A stretch of DNA of 64,000 nt from Ruminococcaceae bacterium UBA5891 (GCA_002431945.1 DJET01000048.1:1-64000); one strand, 5' to 3'. Shown: positions 37,927 through 46,295, counted from the stretch's first letter. Numbers and translations: made by a program. Notes: generated by a model not told the origin, from the letters alone.

Positions 37927-40900
37927 TCAGCTTTTGTAGGATATTTCGCCTGCTTCGCCGGTCGGAGGTATTTTAAAGCTTGCCATAGCCTGCCAATAAT
38001 TGCTGTTTAATACGGTAGGAACAGCGGTGCCGGTATGGTCGGAGTTATTATACACCACCTTGTAGGCGTAAAGGAAATCATTGGTTATATCCCTGTCGTC
38101 GTCGCACAAAAAAACATCGAGCTGAATATCAGAGTTTGATTTATTCGTGACGGTAATAATATACACGCCGTTTGCATAATCGGAGCTGTAATCGGGGTCA
38201 TTCGAATCCATTTTCTTAAAGGACAGATTGACCGAAAAATTGTTCTGATTTGTTCCCTGCGGCGCCGTTGTTGAGAAAAGCAAAACCGAATAATTGTTTT
38301 CCCCAAGCCTTGCCGGAGCGGTGCGGTACTCGGTTTTAAAGGCGTTGGTTACGGCATTGCCCTCAGAGCTGATAACCTTTTTTATCGCTTCACCGCCGTT
38401 TGCGGCAATGTCAAGATAAATAAGGTATGCGCCGGTTTTACCGCTTACCGAGCCGAGGCAGTATTCGCCCTTGTTGCAGGGTATTTCAAAATAATATATG
38501 TTATTACCTTTGCGGTTGAATCCGGGATTTTTTATCCATTCGGTTTTAAAGACAGATTTATAATCCGAAATATCGACATCGGCAGAATATGTGTTGTCTT
38601 TAAACTTGTATACATAAGAGACTGCTGAGCCCTTTTCCTTATGCTCATATATTTCTTCAATTTCCTTAATGTCGGTTATTTTATTGTTTTCATCTCTGAA
38701 AACCTGATGAAGTGAGAAGAATGAGTTGTTGCCTGTAAAATAATCGCCCGCAAAAAAGTTAATTGAGCCTCTTTCAATAACATTAAAGTCAATGCTGTCC
38801 ATCGGCATTTCGTAATTATCGTATTCCTTGCCTAAAACAACCGCTTTTTCGGCAGTTACAAGATAATCCTTGGAAATTTTAGCGTCCATAAAGTGCAGCC
38901 CGTAAACAGAAGTGGAACCATCAAGCGTATCAAGCAGCTGTTTTGACGCCGTTTGGTAAGCCGGAGAATTTGCGGTGTATGAATGTTTTCCGTTTCCGTC
39001 AACCGTATAAATAGTTTTGAAAGCTTCGGGATCTTCAGTATCATAAGAACCGCTTACAGAGCTTATCGAGAAGTATGAAATACGTATATCTCCGTATGCT
39101 TTCTGACCATCATCTGTGGCTGTTGAATCCTCCAAGCGTGCGCCGCTTATAATATATCCCGTGTTTTTTTGCGAAACCTTAAAAGGATCCGCAGCGTCGT
39201 ACCAACCGTTTTCATTTTCGTCTGCAATTCTAAGCGGGAAGTAAGACTGATATCCGCCGATAACATTTGTCTTTGTTTCTTTTGTAATTCTTTTTTGAGT
39301 GGTCTTTTCAAAATCAAGGCTGTAATCAACCGTAATGGGATTTGAAATATTAACATTCGGTGAAGGAACGACCTTTTCCTGCACTGCAATTTCCGGAAGA
39401 TTATCCGAACGGGCTTCTGCCGCAACGTGTTCAAAAATCGGTGTAAAAGTAAGCGTAGTCCCCGTTGTGTTTAAATCCTTCCACGAATTGTTTGTTGTGA
39501 TATAAAAATTAGCGTTCTGACCCCAGCCACTATTTTTATTAACGTAAAGTTTATTGCCGTTATTTAACCAGTTTTCACCTGAATTATTACTGGTATTTAA
39601 TGTATAAGAATAGCTGCCATACCAATTCCTGCTTCGGCTGACGCTAAGGTATTTTGTGGTTCCGTTTATTACGGTTGAGATAGTCCCGGAATAGGTGCTT
39701 GGATTTGAAAACGTCCATTTTGCGGCATTTGCTTGATTTGTTTCATTTATTATGTTGCCGCTCGAATCGATACTCAAATAATTGTTACCGGAAGAAATTG
39801 TATACTTGGGGAGTGAAATCTTCCAACCGCCGTCATAAACAAGATAATAATCGGTATTGTCCGCTCTTAAACATCCGTCGGCGGTAAAGGACCAATTTGT
39901 TGCGGTGTCAGCAAAAGAGCCGTTGCTCACCCCTAAATAATACTGAGAATTGTTAAAATTATAAGTGATGTTACCGGAATCGGAGTTTGAAAAATAAAAA
40001 CGGGTTGCATTATCTGCCGTGGCATTTGAAAAGCTGTTGTTGCCGTCGGCCTTAAGGTAATTTCCGTTGCCGTCGGTTATAAGCTTATATTCAAGTGTAA
40101 CCGCTTCCCAACCGTTATTATAACGGATATAATAATCCCTGCCGTTATTGGTATAATAGTATGAATTGCCGTCTTTTTTCCAGTTAAACGGGGTTTCGCT
40201 TACGGTAAGTCCGGAGTTAAAGCTTATATAATACGGTACGGAATTTATAAATGTATAAAACCTTATGCCGTTTGCGTCCTCTTCGGTCTGCCAAACAAGA
40301 GCGGTGTTCTCTGCGGCATTTTTAATGCTTTTTGTATCGGCAGAAAGGTAATTGTTATTGCCGTCGGTAATCAGCTTACCGATACAGGCGGCTTTCCAGC
40401 CGTTATCGTAAACCAGCCTGTATTTAACGCTCACATTGCCGAATGTGAGGGTTCTTGTAAAATATCCGTCGCTTTCAAGCGTCCATAAAATATCTTCGTC
40501 TTTTGTCGACTCGGTCAGCGCAAGACTGCCGTTTACGGTAAGATAACAGCTCTTATCACCGATTTCGGTGCGAAATTTATACTTATCACCCGAAACGGTC
40601 ACCTGCCATTTAACCGAACTGCTTTCGGAGCGCGCGTTTGCAATCTCGGCACCGCCCGTACCGTTTGTTGCCGAAAGGAAATTACCGTTGCCGTCTGAAA
40701 TATAGCAGTATTGCGTAAAGGACGATATTCCCCATTCGGCGGAGCAGTTAAGATAATAGTCGATTCCGTTCACGGTTGTATAAAGCGCGTCTTGTTCATT
40801 GCGAATCCAAACCGTGCTTGCAGACTGCGATACCGTAACGCCGGACAGACCGTTACGGTTTAAATAATAGGTTTCATTATTTATATAAGTGAAAAGATAA

Positions 40901-42276
40901 CCGCTTTCGTCAAAGCTCCATTTTGAAGCGCCGCTTTTATCGGAGCTTGTAATACCGCCCTTAACCGCTTTCAGATATACGCCGCCGTCGCTTATATAAA
41001 AAGCGTTGAGATCCTCGGTGGATATTGTGTAAGTGTTTACGGTTTTCGGCATTCTTGAGCTGTCGCCGTACATACACATATACTGACCGTTCGAATCATT
41101 TATATAATAATACTCACCTGCATACTTATTTGCGGTTGTATAATATAGGTATTGAACGTTATCGCGCGGATTAACATTTGTAAGTCCGTCGCGGCTTACA
41201 ACACGGGTGTTGTTATTTTCATCAATCACTATATTTTCAATGGAATAATACTGCGTAGGCTTAATTGTCGGAGAATTAGTCGGGTTGTACGAATCATACA
41301 AAGCAGCTATGCTTGTTAACCTGTCATGCATTTGCTTCATATCCACACTGCCGCCGAAGCCTGCGTTATCGCCCTTTGTGCGTTGGGTTATAATTTCCTG
41401 ACCCAAGGTTGTAACAATGTTTCCGTCCTTATCCTCCACGCAGCCGAAAAAGCCGAAACCGGAATACGCTTCGTTTCCTCCGGTAACGGTGCAGTTATTA
41501 ACATATACGTCGTTCACCTGCGCGCCGGTTATTATATGTCCGGCAATATAGCCTACGTATGCGGCGTGGTCGGTGTGCTTGGTCGGGTCGTGCGTTACTG
41601 TGGTTGAAGTGTTTAAATGCTCGCCAGATATATCAACATTTGTAAGATCAATCGTCATACTGTCGATATACAGGTTTTTAATTGTGGGCGTTTGCTCGGT
41701 GTTGCCGCCTTTATTGCTTACATAACCGAATAAGCCTATATCCGGCGTTGTATAGGTTGTTCCGTTAAGGCTTGTGCTGCCTACAATTTTTAAGTTTTTA
41801 AGGGTAATGTTTTCGCCGTCAAGCGTTGCCTGAAATGGCTTTTCGGCAGAGCCTATCGGAAACAGTCCGTCCGTGTAGCTTGCAAGGTTAAGGGTTTGTG
41901 AAGTATTATTGTTTGTTACGCCGCTGTCGTCATATTCAAAAACCGAAAATTCCTTCAATTCATCTATTCCGTCAAGGTCCAAATCCTTAGTACCTATGCG
42001 GAAATGGGTAGACGCCGTAATAAAATCCGATCCCTTAACAGCCGGATTCGCCTGATAAAGCATTACCAAATTATAAAAATGAACAGGTCTTGTAATTTCG
42101 TAAGGATTTTCCGCCGTGCCGTCGCCTTTATGAAAATAACGCGTCACCACCGAGCCGCCGTTTTCATCTAAATCGGCGGAATTAAGCTTGGCAAACCACG
42201 CAAAGGACACCGAAACGCTTGTTAAAAGCATAACCGCCGCCGTAAATAAAGCGATAATTCTGTTTCTTTTGCTCAT
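37927..42276 (-). CDS. Large secreted adhesin-like protein with AWF signal motif
   Basis: A surface protein of about 1449 residues. The ATG at 42276 has AAGGAG at 8 bp; a GTG at 42285 is less likely. The signal peptide ends in SVSFAWFAKLN, the same AWF motif as the other proteins of this island. Residues of about 45-290 look like a GLUG/right-handed beta-helix region (ATLDGENITLKNLKIVG, PDIGLFGYVSNKGG). From about 385 to 1010 there are roughly ten degenerate 60-100-residue repeats with motifs such as LITDGNGNYLSA and DYYIRYNNGWEA, like beta-trefoil or fascin-type units. The last 430 residues are unrecognised. It is the second gene of a c-di-GMP riboswitch-controlled pair. A role in adhesion or matrix is inferred. 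Confidence 0.7.
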   Translation of the reverse strand: MSKRNRIIALFTAAVMLLTSVSVSFAWFAKLNSADLDENGGSVVTRYFHKGDGTAENPYEITRPVHFYNLVMLYQANPAVKGSDFITASTHFRIGTKDLDLDGIDELKEFSVFEYDDSGVTNNNTSQTLNLASYTDGLFPIGSAEKPFQATLDGENITLKNLKIVGSTSLNGTTYTTPDIGLFGYVSNKGGNTEQTPTIKNLYIDSMTIDLTNVDISGEHLNTSTTVTHDPTKHTDHAAYVGYIAGHIITGAQVNDVYVNNCTVTGGNEAYSGFGFFGCVEDKDGNIVTTLGQEIITQRTKGDNAGFGGSVDMKQMHDRLTSIAALYDSYNPTNSPTIKPTQYYSIENIVIDENNNTRVVSRDGLTNVNPRDNVQYLYYTTANKYAGEYYYINDSNGQYMCMYGDSSRMPKTVNTYTISTEDLNAFYISDGGVYLKAVKGGITSSDKSGASKWSFDESGYLFTYINNETYYLNRNGLSGVTVSQSASTVWIRNEQDALYTTVNGIDYYLNCSAEWGISSFTQYCYISDGNGNFLSATNGTGGAEIANARSESSSVKWQVTVSGDKYKFRTEIGDKSCYLTVNGSLALTESTKDEDILWTLESDGYFTRTLTFGNVSVKYRLVYDNGWKAACIGKLITDGNNNYLSADTKSIKNAAENTALVWQTEEDANGIRFYTFINSVPYYISFNSGLTVSETPFNWKKDGNSYYYTNNGRDYYIRYNNGWEAVTLEYKLITDGNGNYLKADGNNSFSNATADNATRFYFSNSDSGNITYNFNNSQYYLGVSNGSFADTATNWSFTADGCLRADNTDYYLVYDGGWKISLPKYTISSGNNYLSIDSSGNIINETNQANAAKWTFSNPSTYSGTISTVINGTTKYLSVSRSRNWYGSYSYTLNTSNNSGENWLNNGNKLYVNKNSGWGQNANFYITTNNSWKDLNTTGTTLTFTPIFEHVAAEARSDNLPEIAVQEKVVPSPNVNISNPITVDYSLDFEKTTQKRITKETKTNVIGGYQSYFPLRIADENENGWYDAADPFKVSQKNTGYIISGARLEDSTATDDGQKAYGDIRISYFSISSVSGSYDTEDPEAFKTIYTVDGNGKHSYTANSPAYQTASKQLLDTLDGSTSVYGLHFMDAKISKDYLVTAEKAVVLGKEYDNYEMPMDSIDFNVIERGSINFFAGDYFTGNNSFFSLHQVFRDENNKITDIKEIEEIYEHKEKGSAVSYVYKFKDNTYSADVDISDYKSVFKTEWIKNPGFNRKGNNIYYFEIPCNKGEYCLGSVSGKTGAYLIYLDIAANGGEAIKKVISSEGNAVTNAFKTEYRTAPARLGENNYSVLLFSTTAPQGTNQNNFSVNLSFKKMDSNDPDYSSDYANGVYIITVTNKSNSDIQLDVFLCDDDRDITNDFLYAYKVVYNNSDHTGTAVPTVLNSNYWQAMASFKIPPTGEAGEISYKS

Positions 42277-42281
42277 AGCCC

Positions 42282-43022
42282 TCACTCCTTAATTACTTCA
42301 ATCGAAGAAATGTCGCCTTTGTACTGCGTGGTTTCGTTTTCACCGTCAAACGCTATATCCTTACTTTGAATTACATTCGAGTAATAATCAACCAAAATAT
42401 ATATTGCCCCGCCCTCGTCCATAGTAAGACTGTCTGTTTCAAAAGCGGTCCGCTTTTCGGTAATGCTTCCGTCTTGTTCGGTGATAAATAAGTAATCCGT
42501 ATATTTATCATCGTTTTCAAGCTCTGTTACGGCGCTTTTATAAATTTCCTCTTCTGTTCCCGTTAAATTAAGCGAAGCGGCGCGGAATTTTACCATATCC
42601 GAAATATAGTTAAGCTTGGCATCAGCGTCGGTGCAATTGAATTTAAGACGGAATTTATCGCCGCCGCTAAGCCCCTTTACCTCTATTTTTATTATAACCG
42701 CATTTTCTTCATTTCGGCTTGTAAACACGGTATCGTATTCATTAAGCGTTGCGTCGGTACCGGTATAAAAGCTATATTTAAACTTATCGCGGTCATATTC
42801 ATTTTTATAAACGGTAAAGCCTAAAACGGAAAAATCCGAATCGTCAGCCGCGGTGATCGTCATATTGCTTGCGGTTACGGCATTACCGTTTGCAAACCAA
42901 CCGAGAGAATTGTTTAAAAAAACAATAATCGCAAGGAGCAGAATCACCGAAATTGCAATAAGAGAAGCAAACTGCATATACTGTTTTCTGGTTTGCAGAA
43001 AGCCCATTATCCTCTGTGCCAC
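42282..43022 (-). CDS. Membrane-anchored TasA/camelysin-like protein
   Basis: A protein of about 246 residues. The start is a GTG at 43022 preceded by GGAAAGGAG; an upstream frame from 43082 would run through the riboswitch terminator and is rejected. One hydrophobic segment (SLIAISVILLLAIIVFL) is followed by GWFANGNAVTASNMTITA, a close match to the AWF...NMQITA start of the secreted protein at 45264. The rest is a predicted beta-rich ectodomain. Its stop overlaps the adhesin gene region by a few bases, so the two are co-transcribed. It may be a fibre anchor or minor subunit; function unproven. Confidence 0.65.
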   Translation of the reverse strand: MAQRIMGFLQTRKQYMQFASLIAISVILLLAIIVFLNNSLGWFANGNAVTASNMTITAADDSDFSVLGFTVYKNEYDRDKFKYSFYTGTDATLNEYDTVFTSRNEENAVIIKIEVKGLSGGDKFRLKFNCTDADAKLNYISDMVKFRAASLNLTGTEEEIYKSAVTELENDDKYTDYLFITEQDGSITEKRTAFETDSLTMDEGGAIYILVDYYSNVIQSKDIAFDGENETTQYKGDISSIEVIKE

Positions 43023-43051
43023 GGCGCCCCGCTCCTTTCCGTAATATAAAA

Positions 43052-43150
43052 GCCGTGCCGCATAACGAATGCGGCACGGCAACTGGCTGACTTAAACTAA
43101 AGTCCCTATAGCTTTGCGTCACCGGATTGCTCCGGCTTTGCTTTTTCTTT
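43052..43150 (-). ncRNA. Class I cyclic di-GMP riboswitch (GEMM-I) with terminator, copy 1
   Basis: On the minus strand the aptamer has a P2 hairpin CCGGAGCAATCCGG (GCAA tetraloop, 43122-43135), the conserved GACGCAAAGCTATAGGG segment and a second hairpin ending in the AGCCAG block. It is followed by a perfect 12-bp terminator stem (GCCGTGCCGCAT, 43052-43080) and a TTTTATATT tail just before the membrane-protein gene. The guanine at the Vc2-G20 equivalent is retained, favouring c-di-GMP over cGAMP. P1 is weak by eye. Confidence 0.85.
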
Positions 43151-43161
43151 TTTTCTTATAT

Positions 43162-43190
43162 ATTATATAGCCCTATATTGTAAAAGTCAA
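43162..43190 (-). promoter_or_regulatory. Sigma-A promoter for riboswitch copy 1
   Basis: On the minus strand TTGACT (43185-43190), a 17-bp spacer and TATAAT (43162-43167), placed about 15 bp before the aptamer. Confidence 0.88.
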
Positions 43191-43242
43191 CTTTTTTTTA
43201 CGAAAAAAAACCGCCCAGATTTTCAAAAAACTTAAAAATAAC

Positions 43243-43271
43243 TTGACACGAAAAAAAACAGTGTATATAAT
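43243..43271 (+). promoter_or_regulatory. Sigma-A promoter for riboswitch copy 2
   Basis: TTGACA at 43243-43248, a 17-bp spacer and TATAAT at 43266-43271, a perfect consensus promoter. It points away from the copy 1 promoter 50 bp away. Confidence 0.92.
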
Positions 43272-43285
43272 GTAAAAGATGATTA

Positions 43286-43393
43286 TTTTGGGTAAAATCG
43301 GAGCAATCCGATGACACAAAGCTATAGGGTCCATCAAGTGGATTGCCAGCTGCAATTTTCAACGGGTCTAACGTTGTTTATTGCAGTTTTTTT
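43286..43393 (+). ncRNA. Class I cyclic di-GMP riboswitch (GEMM-I) with terminator, copy 2
   Basis: P2 is TCGGAGCAATCCGA (GCAA tetraloop, 43298-43311), then GACACAAAGCTATAGGG, then P3 GTCCATCAAGTGGAT and the TTGCCAG strand of P1. The P1 strand adjoins an intrinsic terminator: CTGCAAT (43350-43356) pairs with ATTGCAG (43380-43386), an inner AACG/CGTT stem, and a run of seven T. The arrangement suggests control of transcription of the EAL-like gene starting at 43418. Confidence 0.9.
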
Positions 43394-43417
43394 ATATTCG
43401 GGTTTTGGGGTGATAAT

Positions 43418-44257
43418 ATGACTGATGAAAAAAATACGGTAAATGAAGAGGCGGCGGAAAACAAATCCCCTGTCGACTATGTTGATATGGCGGTTCATTC
43501 GGGCGTGGCGCCGCTTGAGACGCGTTATTGCGGAATATACGACTGCTATTCAAAATCCCCCGTTGCTTACAGAAGCTTTACCTATATAAACAGCGTGCTT
43601 GAAGGGGTTATACCGCCAGAAAAATATTGCTTCGCCGCAGACAGCACAGATACCGGCATAAGGCTTGCAAAATATAATATTATAAATGCAATAAATATGA
43701 TAAAGCGTCTTGAAGACGCCGGCAGGCATATCAGATTTGTAACGGCGCGCTGCCCTGCCCTGCTAGCCGAAAGGGACGGTTTATATGAATTTGTGCAGTC
43801 GCTTATGAAGCAGTGCGATTTTCACGAGCCCGAAAAGCTTTGTCTTGAATTTCCGCAATCCTTGCTTTACGGGGAAAAAGAAAAGGTGCGTATAGGTATT
43901 CTTAATATGAAGCTGCTTAAGGTTATGACTATGATGTCCGGCTGCGGTGCGGACGACTGCCCGATAACCCCCTTAATGGATATTCCCGTAGACAGCGTGC
44001 TTTTATCGCCCGAAATTACGGCGCTTACCGATTCGCGCGGCAGATCGTCGCATATATCCTCTTTTATCTCATTTATAAAGGATATGGATATTAAGGTCTA
44101 CGCCGACGGAGTTAATAACGACGACCAGATAACCTCGCTTTTACGGCTTGACTGTTCGGGATATGCGCCCTCCTCAGGGTATACGGGAGCAGCCGTTCAC
44201 GGCAGACTGCGTATGACCGGCGAAGAAGCAATTTCCCAAAAGGAGGAAACCGACTGA
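43418..44257 (+). CDS. Degenerate EAL-domain protein, candidate c-di-GMP effector
   Basis: A protein of about 279 residues with no membrane segment. The start is the ATG at 43418 after GGGGTGAT; a longer frame from a TTG at 43343 lies inside the riboswitch and is rejected. Blocks can be aligned to an EAL domain, but catalytic residues are lost: the EAL motif is replaced by PVAYRSFTYINS, the ExTES block reads LEFPQSLL, the DDFGTG block reads SGCGADDCPI, and the final AEGVET block reads YADGVNNDDQI. It is thus unlikely to hydrolyse c-di-GMP; such domains often bind it as receptors. It is the first gene after a c-di-GMP riboswitch and overlaps the next gene. The domain call is by eye. Confidence 0.6.
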   Translation: MTDEKNTVNEEAAENKSPVDYVDMAVHSGVAPLETRYCGIYDCYSKSPVAYRSFTYINSVLEGVIPPEKYCFAADSTDTGIRLAKYNIINAINMIKRLEDAGRHIRFVTARCPALLAERDGLYEFVQSLMKQCDFHEPEKLCLEFPQSLLYGEKEKVRIGILNMKLLKVMTMMSGCGADDCPITPLMDIPVDSVLLSPEITALTDSRGRSSHISSFISFIKDMDIKVYADGVNNDDQITSLLRLDCSGYAPSSGYTGAAVHGRLRMTGEEAISQKEETD

Positions 44258-45006
44258 TGGCAAGGCAACATATAGTTGAATCGGTTGTGGAAAGAACCGC
44301 AAACGAGGTAAAGCGTTACCGCCTTTATATGCGGATAATTCCGATAGGCGCCGCCGTTCTTTCGCTCATACTGATAATAGGCTACGTTATTTCCGTGCTT
44401 TATATGAAGTTCGGCGCATTTACCGTAATGGTAAACAAGTTCGATAACCTTGATTACGCGCTTACCCTCTCCCCAAGCTCGGATTTCAACACCAAAACCT
44501 CGCGCCTTAATGCAGAGATCGATAAGGAAATAACCAATATAGACGGAAAAACCCTGCCCAACTATCTTGATAACGTAGACGGCGAGCACAACGGCGAAAA
44601 TTATGTTGCATATACCTTTTACTGCCGTAACGAGGGCAAGCACAGAATAACTTATACCTACGATCTGTACATCGCCAATATGACCTATGAAATTGAAAAG
44701 GCGGTCAGGGTAAGGCTTTATGTAGACGGCGAGGCTACCGACTACGCCTATGCCAGAACAGACGGCGTTAAGGGGCCCGAACCCGGAACAACGCAGTTTC
44801 AAACCGGCAATACGATAGTAAAAAAGGAAATAGCTCATTTCAAGCCCGGCGACGTTACCAAATATACGGTTGTAATTTGGCTTGAGGGCAACGACCCCGA
44901 CTGCGTGGATAAAATTATAGGCGGAAAATTCAAGGTTGATATGGCGCTTACCGTTATAAAGGACGAGGAAGAAAAGGAACAGGCCAAGGCAAAAGAGCTT
45001 ATTTAA
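44257..45006 (+). CDS. Single-pass membrane protein with beta-rich ectodomain
   Basis: A 249-aa protein with a cytoplasmic N-terminus of about 27 residues, one transmembrane helix (IIPIGAAVLSLILIIGYVISVLYM) and an extracytoplasmic domain of about 195 residues with many predicted strands. It ends in a highly charged tail. AGGAGG precedes the ATG, which overlaps the stop of the EAL-like gene (TGATG), so the two are translationally coupled. It may transmit or assemble something at the membrane under control of the EAL-like protein. I do not recognise a family; it has some similarity in layout to the protein at 42282. Confidence 0.75.
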   Translation: MARQHIVESVVERTANEVKRYRLYMRIIPIGAAVLSLILIIGYVISVLYMKFGAFTVMVNKFDNLDYALTLSPSSDFNTKTSRLNAEIDKEITNIDGKTLPNYLDNVDGEHNGENYVAYTFYCRNEGKHRITYTYDLYIANMTYEIEKAVRVRLYVDGEATDYAYARTDGVKGPEPGTTQFQTGNTIVKKEIAHFKPGDVTKYTVVIWLEGNDPDCVDKIIGGKFKVDMALTVIKDEEEKEQAKAKELI

Positions 45007-45035
45007 AAAAATCAGCCGAAAAATTCAAAAAATAC

Positions 45036-45064
45036 TTGACAAGTGAAAAAGCAATTTGTATAAT
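45036..45064 (+). promoter_or_regulatory. Sigma-A promoter for riboswitch copy 3
   Basis: TTGACA at 45036-45041, a 17-bp spacer and TATAAT at 45059-45064, a perfect consensus match 30 bp after the preceding gene's stop. Confidence 0.92.
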
Positions 45065-45079
45065 AAATTAGCAAAATAA

Positions 45080-45186
45080 GTTTGGTAAAACCGTTGTAAA
45101 GCGGCGACACAAAGCTATAGGGTCCATAAAATGGATTGCCAGCTGCAACCGATAACAGTTCTTCTGTTATTTGTTGCAGCTTTTTT
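45080..45186 (+). ncRNA. Class I cyclic di-GMP riboswitch (GEMM-I) with terminator, copy 3
   Basis: P1 TTGGTAA (45082-45088) pairs with TTGCCAG (45136-45142); P2 is CCGTTGTAAAGCGG with a GTAA tetraloop (45091-45104); GACACAAAGCTATAGGG and P3 GTCCATAAAATGGAT follow. The terminator AGCTGCAA (45141-45148) / TTGCAGCT (45174-45181) with six T overlaps the end of P1 by two bases. Ligand-stabilised P1 could compete with the terminator and turn the gene on; the direction is inference. Confidence 0.92.
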
Positions 45187-45263
45187 GTTTGTCTTTAATT
45201 GCCGTCGGTTGTGGCGACTTCCGGCGGCAATGAAATAAAAATTTTATAAAGGGGAAAACCATA

Positions 45264-46019
45264 ATGAAAAAAATGAAAAAACTCTTTCCTGCCCTTTGCC
45301 TGCTGCTGGTTTCGGCAACACTTCTGGGCACCTCCACCTACGCTTGGTTCTCGATGAACAAGAACGTGCATGCAAACAATATGCAAATCACCGCAAAAGC
45401 AGACACAACTTATCTGTTGATTAGTGCCGATAAAAACACTGCCGCAGGAATTCAAGAAGATAAAAAGATTGAAGTAAGTTTAGGTGAAAATAAAAATCTT
45501 TACCCTGCTGCACTTAAAACCAACACCAATCCGTTCACGGACGCAGACGACAACTGGTGGTATGCTTCGGCAAGCACAAGCGACAAATCTACAAAGGACG
45601 ATGAAACAGTAGTAACCTTTGGCGAGGCAAAATCTAAAAAGCCTACCGATGCAGAAGCTAAAGAAGACGCCACAACATTCACTGAGCGCGTACTTAAAAA
45701 GACCGTTTATCTAACTCTTGCAAAAGGCTCTGTAAATAAAGGCAAGTTAACGGTTAAGGCTACTGATTTTACAGACAGTATTGGTTCCGCCAATGCTACA
45801 AAGCTTGTGGTTGCAACTGCGACTAAGGCTCTCTACTTTGACGGAAATAATGCCGCAACTGCACAGGAACTCGTAGCCGACGGCGGAATGAGCGATAGTG
45901 AAGTTATCACTGTTAATATATATATGTATTTCGACGGTGAAAACGCTGATGTTTACACCGATAACATCACAGCACTCACTAGTGCATCAGCAAACATTCA
46001 CTTTGCAATTGCAGACTGA
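45264..46019 (+). CDS. Secreted TasA/camelysin-like protein, candidate main fibre subunit
   Basis: A 251-aa secreted protein alone behind riboswitch copy 3. The signal peptide (KKLFPALCLLLVSATLLG) leads into TSTYAWFSMNKNV and NNMQITAKAD, the AWF/NM-ITA motif shared with the proteins at 42282 and, in part, 37927. The mature part of about 220 residues is rich in Thr, Ala, Asp and Lys, lacks Cys and is probably all-beta. TasA and CalY fibre proteins have a similar size, a similar start after cleavage by SipW, and a sipW neighbour, as here. No cell-wall sorting signal is present. Homology to TasA/CalY is suggested by layout and motif, not proven by alignment. Confidence 0.65.
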   Translation: MKKMKKLFPALCLLLVSATLLGTSTYAWFSMNKNVHANNMQITAKADTTYLLISADKNTAAGIQEDKKIEVSLGENKNLYPAALKTNTNPFTDADDNWWYASASTSDKSTKDDETVVTFGEAKSKKPTDAEAKEDATTFTERVLKKTVYLTLAKGSVNKGKLTVKATDFTDSIGSANATKLVVATATKALYFDGNNAATAQELVADGGMSDSEVITVNIYMYFDGENADVYTDNITALTSASANIHFAIAD

Positions 46020-46077
46020 TTTTTTTGGAATAACCGGCCGATAAAATTGCTGCAACCGCAACAATTGCCGGAAATGC

Positions 46078-46107
46078 ACGCACGGGGATTTCTTTCCCGT
46101 GCGTGGT
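46078..46107 (+). terminator. Hairpin after the TasA-like gene, possible partial terminator
   Basis: CACGCACGGG and CCCGTGCGTG form a perfect 10-bp stem with a 9-base loop, about 60 bp after the stop. The T-rich tail is weak (GTCACGGTTATTTT), so it may act as a 3' stabilising hairpin or leaky terminator. The rest of the 46020-46295 gap holds the next promoter. Confidence 0.55.
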
Positions 46108-46209
46108 CACGGTTATTTTCACTTTAAATTAAAATTAGGTTATTAAGCGGTAGGACGCGGACCGCACAGAGCCTTGTTAATTTTCTTTTCGGCATTTTTT
46201 AACAAATTA

Positions 46210-46238
46210 TTGACAGCTTTCGCTTAAACTGCTATAAT
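46210..46238 (+). promoter_or_regulatory. Sigma-A promoter of the sipW-AAA operon
   Basis: TTGACA at 46210-46215, a 17-bp spacer and TATAAT at 46233-46238. No riboswitch lies between it and the signal peptidase gene at 46296, so this operon appears not to be gated by c-di-GMP directly. Confidence 0.9.
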
Positions 46239-46295
46239 TTAATCTGGCATTTTATAATTTTTTTGGATATTATCAATTTGAAAGGAAGTAAATAA

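Noticed and set aside
43023..43082. N-terminal extension of the membrane protein at 42282 to 43082
   Set aside because: It would run through the riboswitch terminator stem; the GTG at 43022 follows GGAAAGGAG.
43343..43417. N-terminal extension of the EAL-like protein from a TTG codon
   Set aside because: The extension lies inside the riboswitch aptamer and terminator; the ATG at 43418 has its own ribosome-binding site.
44197..44838. A 213-codon minus-strand frame
   Set aside because: It lies opposite the coupled EAL-like and membrane-protein genes, which have good ribosome-binding sites and clear domains; it is a shadow frame.
43080..45186. Riboswitches as the cGAMP-sensing GEMM-Ib variant
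   Set aside because: The guanine equivalent to G20 of the Vc2 aptamer appears to be retained in all three, whereas the cGAMP variant carries adenine there.
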